From DASPUI01 sp035622995 (GTDB lineage: Bacteria; Verrucomicrobiota; Verrucomicrobiia; Chthoniobacterales; UBA10450): a stretch of DNA of 16,362 bases. Where the stretch lies: positions 1-16,362 of the forward strand of contig DASPUI010000084.1 of the NCBI GenBank assembly GCA_035622995.1. Direction: 5' to 3'. Below the pieces are notes generated by a model. The model did no database searches, was not told where the DNA came from, and was given only the letters and a program-made list of their open reading frames with translations. This document shows, one piece after another, positions 13,395 through 16,362 of the stretch; positions within the stretch are counted from its first letter, which is position 1; each line of letters opens with the position of its first letter. The translations under genes and the position numbers were made by a program.

Positions 13395-14897
13395 GTGGCA
13401 GATTCCTCCTTAGCTCTCGACGAACTGGTCGACTTAAAGATGTTGCCTGCGTGGGCCAATGAGCCGGCGCCGGCGGAGCGCTATGCGCATGTTGATGGCG
13501 AGGAACAACCCGTCCGCGGCAGCGAGCGACCGCGCCACCAGCGCGGCCGGAAGGGAAACCGCCCAACTTTCAAAGGGGAGACGCGCTCGGAAAAATATCG
13601 CCGACCCCGTTCGATGGGAAAAGCGACGCGTAGCCTGGGCCGAGATCGCGAAAATCGACACCCGCGCGCCGAGCTGCGGCCAGAGCCAAAAGCTGGCGTT
13701 CAATTTATTGCGCGAGTTGCGGTATTGGAAAACGTGATCGCGCAAATCAAGGAAAACACCGTCGCGTACTCGCTTTTTGCCCTGGCCCGCTTATTCCTGG
13801 CGAAGCCCGAACGCTACCAGGTTCACCTGACCACGACGTCGGAGTCGCCCCTTTTTCAGCTGGGCGAGAATGGCGCAATCTCGGCGGATCGCGATTTTCT
13901 GGAGCGGAACGCGTTTCGTTTGGCACAGTCGGATTTCTACAAGACGGATGTCACGCAAAGCGATGCGATAAAAGGAAATTTTACCAGTGTCGCGCGCGAT
14001 CGTTTGAGCGGCACCAATCTCGGACCGACAAATCATCACGATTATCAAAAACGCTTGCGCGGCCTTTACGAGCAGCGTTTCAGCCGGCGAATGAGTTTTG
14101 CCGATTATCAGCGACAAATCGAAATCGTGAACGATCCGCAGCTGGTCGAGCAATGGAAGGAAGACGCGCGAAAAATCACGACCTATTCGACATTGCACGA
14201 AGAAACTCCGGTCAGTTTCGCGACCGCAGCCGAAACCGAACGGCATTTCCGCGAAAAATATTCCCCGGATCTGATTCGGATAGCGCCTGAATTGACGATT
14301 GATGGCCCAACGAGTCGGCGAATAAACGACCGGCCGTTGTATCGCCTGATCGAAAACGAATGGGCGCGCGAAAACAGGTCTCCCTCGCGCATGATGCAGG
14401 AACTGTCGGCCCGGTTTCGACAAGCAGGATTGCAGGTCTTTCGGCAGCGGCGGGGGATGCTGTTCGTTTCGCCAATCCGTCCGCGGCCGCTCGTTCAGGA
14501 AAACGCGGCTGTTTCGCCGTCAGTGAAATCGATCATCGAAACATTAGCCGGGCAGCCCATCGCAAATCGCAAGGAACTGGCGGACAAAGTTCTTACCGGT
14601 CTGGTTGGCGAAGAACTCGAACGAGCAAAGCTTACCCTCGCGTCCGATTTGCATTGGCTGATTGGCGAAGGGCATGTGATCGAATTCAACGACGGCTCGC
14701 TCGATTTGCCGCGGGTGAAAGCGAAACAGGCGCAAAAAGGAATTGTAGCGGTGGTTGTGCCGGCCGCAGAAAATTCAGTCGAAACAAAGGCAGCGGTGGT
14801 TGTGTCAACGGCCGAATCACAAGAACAGGCGGCGGACGCGTCTGCGTCTGCGGCGAGCGTCTGCGCGCTCGACCAAGCAGAAATCGGCGGCAGCTAA
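13395..14897 (+). CDS. Uncharacterised 500-residue basic protein with winged-helix-like C-terminal part
   Basis: I do not recognise this protein. Residues about 36-100 are very rich in Arg, Lys, Glu and Pro and probably disordered. From about 102 (FIARVAVLENVIAQIKENTV) to about 370 a largely helical, charged region follows, with many Tyr/Arg/Glu residues and a segment SRMMQELSARFRQAGLQVFRQRRG near 335-360. Residues about 380-445 (SIIETLAGQPIANRKELADK ... LASDLHWLIGEGHVIEF) look like a winged helix. The tail is Ala/Val/Glu-rich with a 15-residue degenerate repeat. There are no membrane segments. The basic character and winged-helix-like region hint at nucleic-acid binding, an inference. The GTG start has a strong ribosome site. 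The gene faces away from acpP and converges on rpmB. Confidence 0.75.
   Translation: MADSSLALDELVDLKMLPAWANEPAPAERYAHVDGEEQPVRGSERPRHQRGRKGNRPTFKGETRSEKYRRPRSMGKATRSLGRDRENRHPRAELRPEPKAGVQFIARVAVLENVIAQIKENTVAYSLFALARLFLAKPERYQVHLTTTSESPLFQLGENGAISADRDFLERNAFRLAQSDFYKTDVTQSDAIKGNFTSVARDRLSGTNLGPTNHHDYQKRLRGLYEQRFSRRMSFADYQRQIEIVNDPQLVEQWKEDARKITTYSTLHEETPVSFATAAETERHFREKYSPDLIRIAPELTIDGPTSRRINDRPLYRLIENEWARENRSPSRMMQELSARFRQAGLQVFRQRRGMLFVSPIRPRPLVQENAAVSPSVKSIIETLAGQPIANRKELADKVLTGLVGEELERAKLTLASDLHWLIGEGHVIEFNDGSLDLPRVKAKQAQKGIVAVVVPAAENSVETKAAVVVSTAESQEQAADASASAASVCALDQAEIGGS
14747..14836 (+). repeat. Degenerate 45-nt tandem repeat in the orphan gene
   Basis: AGCGGTGGTTGTG occurs at 14747-14759 and exactly 45 nt later at 14792-14804. 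The encoded units read AVVVPAAENSVETKA and AVVVSTAESQEQAAD. It is followed by a short GCGTCTGC-rich stretch (about 14838-14860). This marks a low-constraint, repeat-expanded C-terminal tail. Confidence 0.6.
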
Positions 14898-14970
14898 CTC
14901 TTGGGGACATGCACGCGCCTTGCCTGCCAATCGGGTAGGTCTGGTCGAAGACTTGCCACAAAGCCCGGAC

Positions 14971-15234
14971 TTAAATCGCGCCCGCTCTTTTCAGCGCCTT
15001 GTAAGCGCCGTTCTTGTTGATCGTCTTCAAGCCGCGCGCTGTCACACGAACGCGCACAAATTTTTTCAGTTCCGGCACCCAGATTCGATGTTCGTGCAAA
15101 TTTGGAACGAACATCCGCGCAACATTTTTGGTTACGTGCCGGCCGACGCCTCCTTTTTTCTTGGCCATACCGCGGCGATGAATCACGCTGCCGCGCATGG
15201 CTTTCGATCCGGTGATGGCGCACACTCTTGACAT
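14971..15234 (-). CDS. rpmB: 50S ribosomal protein L28
   Basis: Ribosomal large-subunit protein of 87 residues. It begins MSRVCAITGSKAMRGSVIHRRG and contains VTKNVARMFVPNLHEHRIWV and FVRVRVTARGLKTINKNGAYKAL, all recognisable L28 segments. There is no C-x2-C zinc motif, so this is the zinc-free form. The ATG at 15234 gives the conserved N-terminus; the frame is open far upstream, but that part is antisense to the Gfo/Idh gene. No rpmG lies next to it. It converges on the orphan gene with 73 nt between stops. Confidence 0.95.
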   Translation of the reverse strand: MSRVCAITGSKAMRGSVIHRRGMAKKKGGVGRHVTKNVARMFVPNLHEHRIWVPELKKFVRVRVTARGLKTINKNGAYKALKRAGAI

Positions 15235-15235
15235 A

Positions 15236-15251
15236 ACTTCGAGACTTCGAG
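15236..15251 (-). repeat. Exact tandem 8-mer in the rpmB leader
   Basis: ACTTCGAG is repeated head to tail at 15236-15243 and 15244-15251, directly upstream of the rpmB start at 15234. On the mRNA strand this reads CTCGAAGT twice. It may be a small duplication or a regulatory element in the leader. Confidence 0.45.
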
Positions 15252-15262
15252 AAACGGGCGCA

Positions 15263-15291
15263 AAACCTGCCGCGCGCGAGGCGATTGTCAA
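15263..15291 (-). promoter_or_regulatory. Candidate rpmB promoter
   Basis: On the minus strand a perfect TTGACA -35 box lies at 15291-15286, 51 nt before the rpmB ATG. At 17-nt spacing the -10 would be AGGTTT (15268-15263), a poor match, so the -10 assignment is uncertain. Confidence 0.35.
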
Positions 15292-15395
15292 GCGATTTAC
15301 TCGCGAAAACATTTCGGAGTGGTTGAACGGAGCCATGCGTTGATGGTCAAATCCAGTTCGCGCTTTGATCGTCGCGTGAGCGAAAATCGAGTTTG

Positions 15396-16362
15396 ATGCA
15401 AAGGAACAATCATAAATTGCGAATCGGGATTGTCGGCGCCGGAAACATCGTTCGGAGGCGGCACTTACCTGCACTCAAGCGCAATCCAGATGTCGAATTG
15501 GTAGCGGTTTCGAATTCGAGTTACGAGAGTGCAGAGAAATTTTGCAATGAGGAGTTGCCTCAGGCGACTCCAATGCGCAATTGGGCCGATCTCCTTGCTG
15601 TGCCCGACCTCGACGTCATCTGGATCGGGACGCCGCCCTACATGCATTCGGCAGTGACCATTTCCGCGCTCGAAGCCGGGAAACACGTTTTTTGCCAGGC
15701 GCGTATGTCGATGGATTTGGCGGAAGCGAATGAAATGCTGGCGGCATCGAAACGTTATCCCCAGCTGGTCACGATGCTTTGTCCCCCGCCGTACGGAATG
15801 CGGGCGGATTTGCTCGTGAAAAAGATTCTGGCTGAAAACCAAATCGGCCGGCCGCATGATATTCGCCTGCAAAGTTTCACCGGCACCTATCTCGATCTCG
15901 ACGCGCCTGCCCACTGGCGGCAACGCATCGAGATCAGCGGGTTGAACGTACTCACGCTTGGAATTTACGTCGAGGTGCTGCATCGTTGGTTCGGCGACAT
16001 TGCCGGACTTTTCGCGAGTGGAAAAATTATCGCGCCGATCCGCCAGGGTTACGAGGTCATCGTTCCCGACCTGCTCAACGTCGTTTGCGCTTTCGAAAAT
16101 GGCGCTGAAGGCGTGCTTGAGTTCAGCGGGATCAATTCCGGCGCGCCCGGCGATCGGCTGGAAGTTTACGGCGACAAAGGGACGCTTGTTTACGATTTCG
16201 CAACGGACATCGTCCAGCTGGGAAAAGTCGGTGAGAAGAACTTGCGCGTAATCGATCTTCCACCGGATTTAGCTACCGAATGGCGGGTCGAAGATGATTT
16301 CCTCGCCGCGGTAAAATCCAAAGGTCGTGTCCGTCCGCATCCCGATTTCGAAGATGGAGTGC
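15396..16362 (+). CDS. Gfo/Idh/MocA-type oxidoreductase with altered catalytic motif (3' end beyond window)
   Basis: 322 residues are visible before the right edge, with no stop. The N-terminal Rossmann fold is clear: LRIGIVGAGNI (8-18), VAVSNSSYESAEKFC (37-50), IWIGTPPYMH (75-84) and ALEAGKHVFC (91-100). The C-terminal alpha/beta domain follows (RLEVYGDKGTLVYD at 254-267). These proteins oxidise or reduce sugars with NAD(P). Oddly, the usual CEKP motif reads CQAR (100-103), so its catalytic lysine is missing, and the later G-I-H-x-x-D helix reads GIYVEV (189-194), without the His and Asp. The protein may therefore act differently from classical members. The ATG at 15396 is the only good start; no strong ribosome site. 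It diverges from rpmB. Confidence 0.85.
   Translation, partial: MQRNNHKLRIGIVGAGNIVRRRHLPALKRNPDVELVAVSNSSYESAEKFCNEELPQATPMRNWADLLAVPDLDVIWIGTPPYMHSAVTISALEAGKHVFCQARMSMDLAEANEMLAASKRYPQLVTMLCPPPYGMRADLLVKKILAENQIGRPHDIRLQSFTGTYLDLDAPAHWRQRIEISGLNVLTLGIYVEVLHRWFGDIAGLFASGKIIAPIRQGYEVIVPDLLNVVCAFENGAEGVLEFSGINSGAPGDRLEVYGDKGTLVYDFATDIVQLGKVGEKNLRVIDLPPDLATEWRVEDDFLAAVKSKGRVRPHPDFEDGV

Noticed and set aside
14360..14938. 192-codon frame overlapping the end of the orphan gene
   Set aside because: Arg/Ser/Gly-rich out-of-frame translation of the sense gene, with no own start region.
15465..15983. 172-codon frame antisense to the Gfo/Idh gene
   Set aside because: The sense strand carries a clear Rossmann fold; the antisense frame is a shadow.
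1..16362. CRISPR array, insertion sequence or prophage
   Set aside because: No regularly spaced repeats, no transposase or integrase motifs, and no terminal inverted repeats with target duplications were found on reading both strands.

Overview
The window looks like a chromosomal stretch from a moderately GC-rich bacterium, most likely a Verrucomicrobiota member of the Chthoniobacterales type. The pointers are a GYF_2/Yip1 membrane protein followed by a DUF2752 protein, a small 'low affinity iron permease' protein, a TPR/polytopic membrane protein, and many short conserved orphan genes on alternating strands. There is no rRNA or other firm taxonomic marker, so this placement is inference. Gene density is high and intergenic gaps are short. 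I see no phage genes, transposase, CRISPR array or tRNA.

Layout. Positions 1-198 (-) hold the start of a metallo-beta-lactamase-fold hydrolase (UPF0173 type), divergent from an AlkA-type 3-methyladenine DNA glycosylase (259-894 +). Next come a GYF_2-Yip1 membrane protein and a DUF2752 protein (994-2311 +, 7 nt apart), and a nucleotide-sugar epimerase (2414-3367 +). A 349-nt stretch without a convincing gene leads to a small RRM RNA-binding protein (3717-4220 +). It is followed by two hairpins, the second terminator-like, and then miaA and hflX overlapping by 8 nt (4356-6546 +). nth (6732-7409 +) converges on the iron-permease-like gene (7406-7891 -), the two stop codons sharing TTAA.

A 647-residue polytopic membrane protein with conserved-looking histidines and six C-terminal TPRs (7988-9931 +) is followed 9 nt later by an arginase-fold protein with a TTG start (9941-10780 +). 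On the minus strand, a FemAB/GNAT-like acyltransferase (11639-12805) lies upstream of two coupled half-size EamA/SMR-type transporters (11119-11520 and 10769-11122). acpP (12993-13265 -) is divergent from an unrecognised 500-residue basic protein (13395-14897 +). rpmB (14971-15234 -) is divergent from a Gfo/Idh/MocA-type oxidoreductase (15396 to the right edge, +).

Functionally the window mixes housekeeping genes (tRNA modification, ribosome-associated GTPase, base-excision repair, L28, acyl carrier protein) with envelope or sugar metabolism genes (epimerase, flippase-like pair, acyltransferase, Gfo/Idh). The least explained parts are the His-motif/TPR membrane protein with its arginase-like partner, the Gfo/Idh protein lacking the usual catalytic residues, and the orphan 500-residue protein. 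I do not see a clear defence system or other recognisable multi-gene novelty island.
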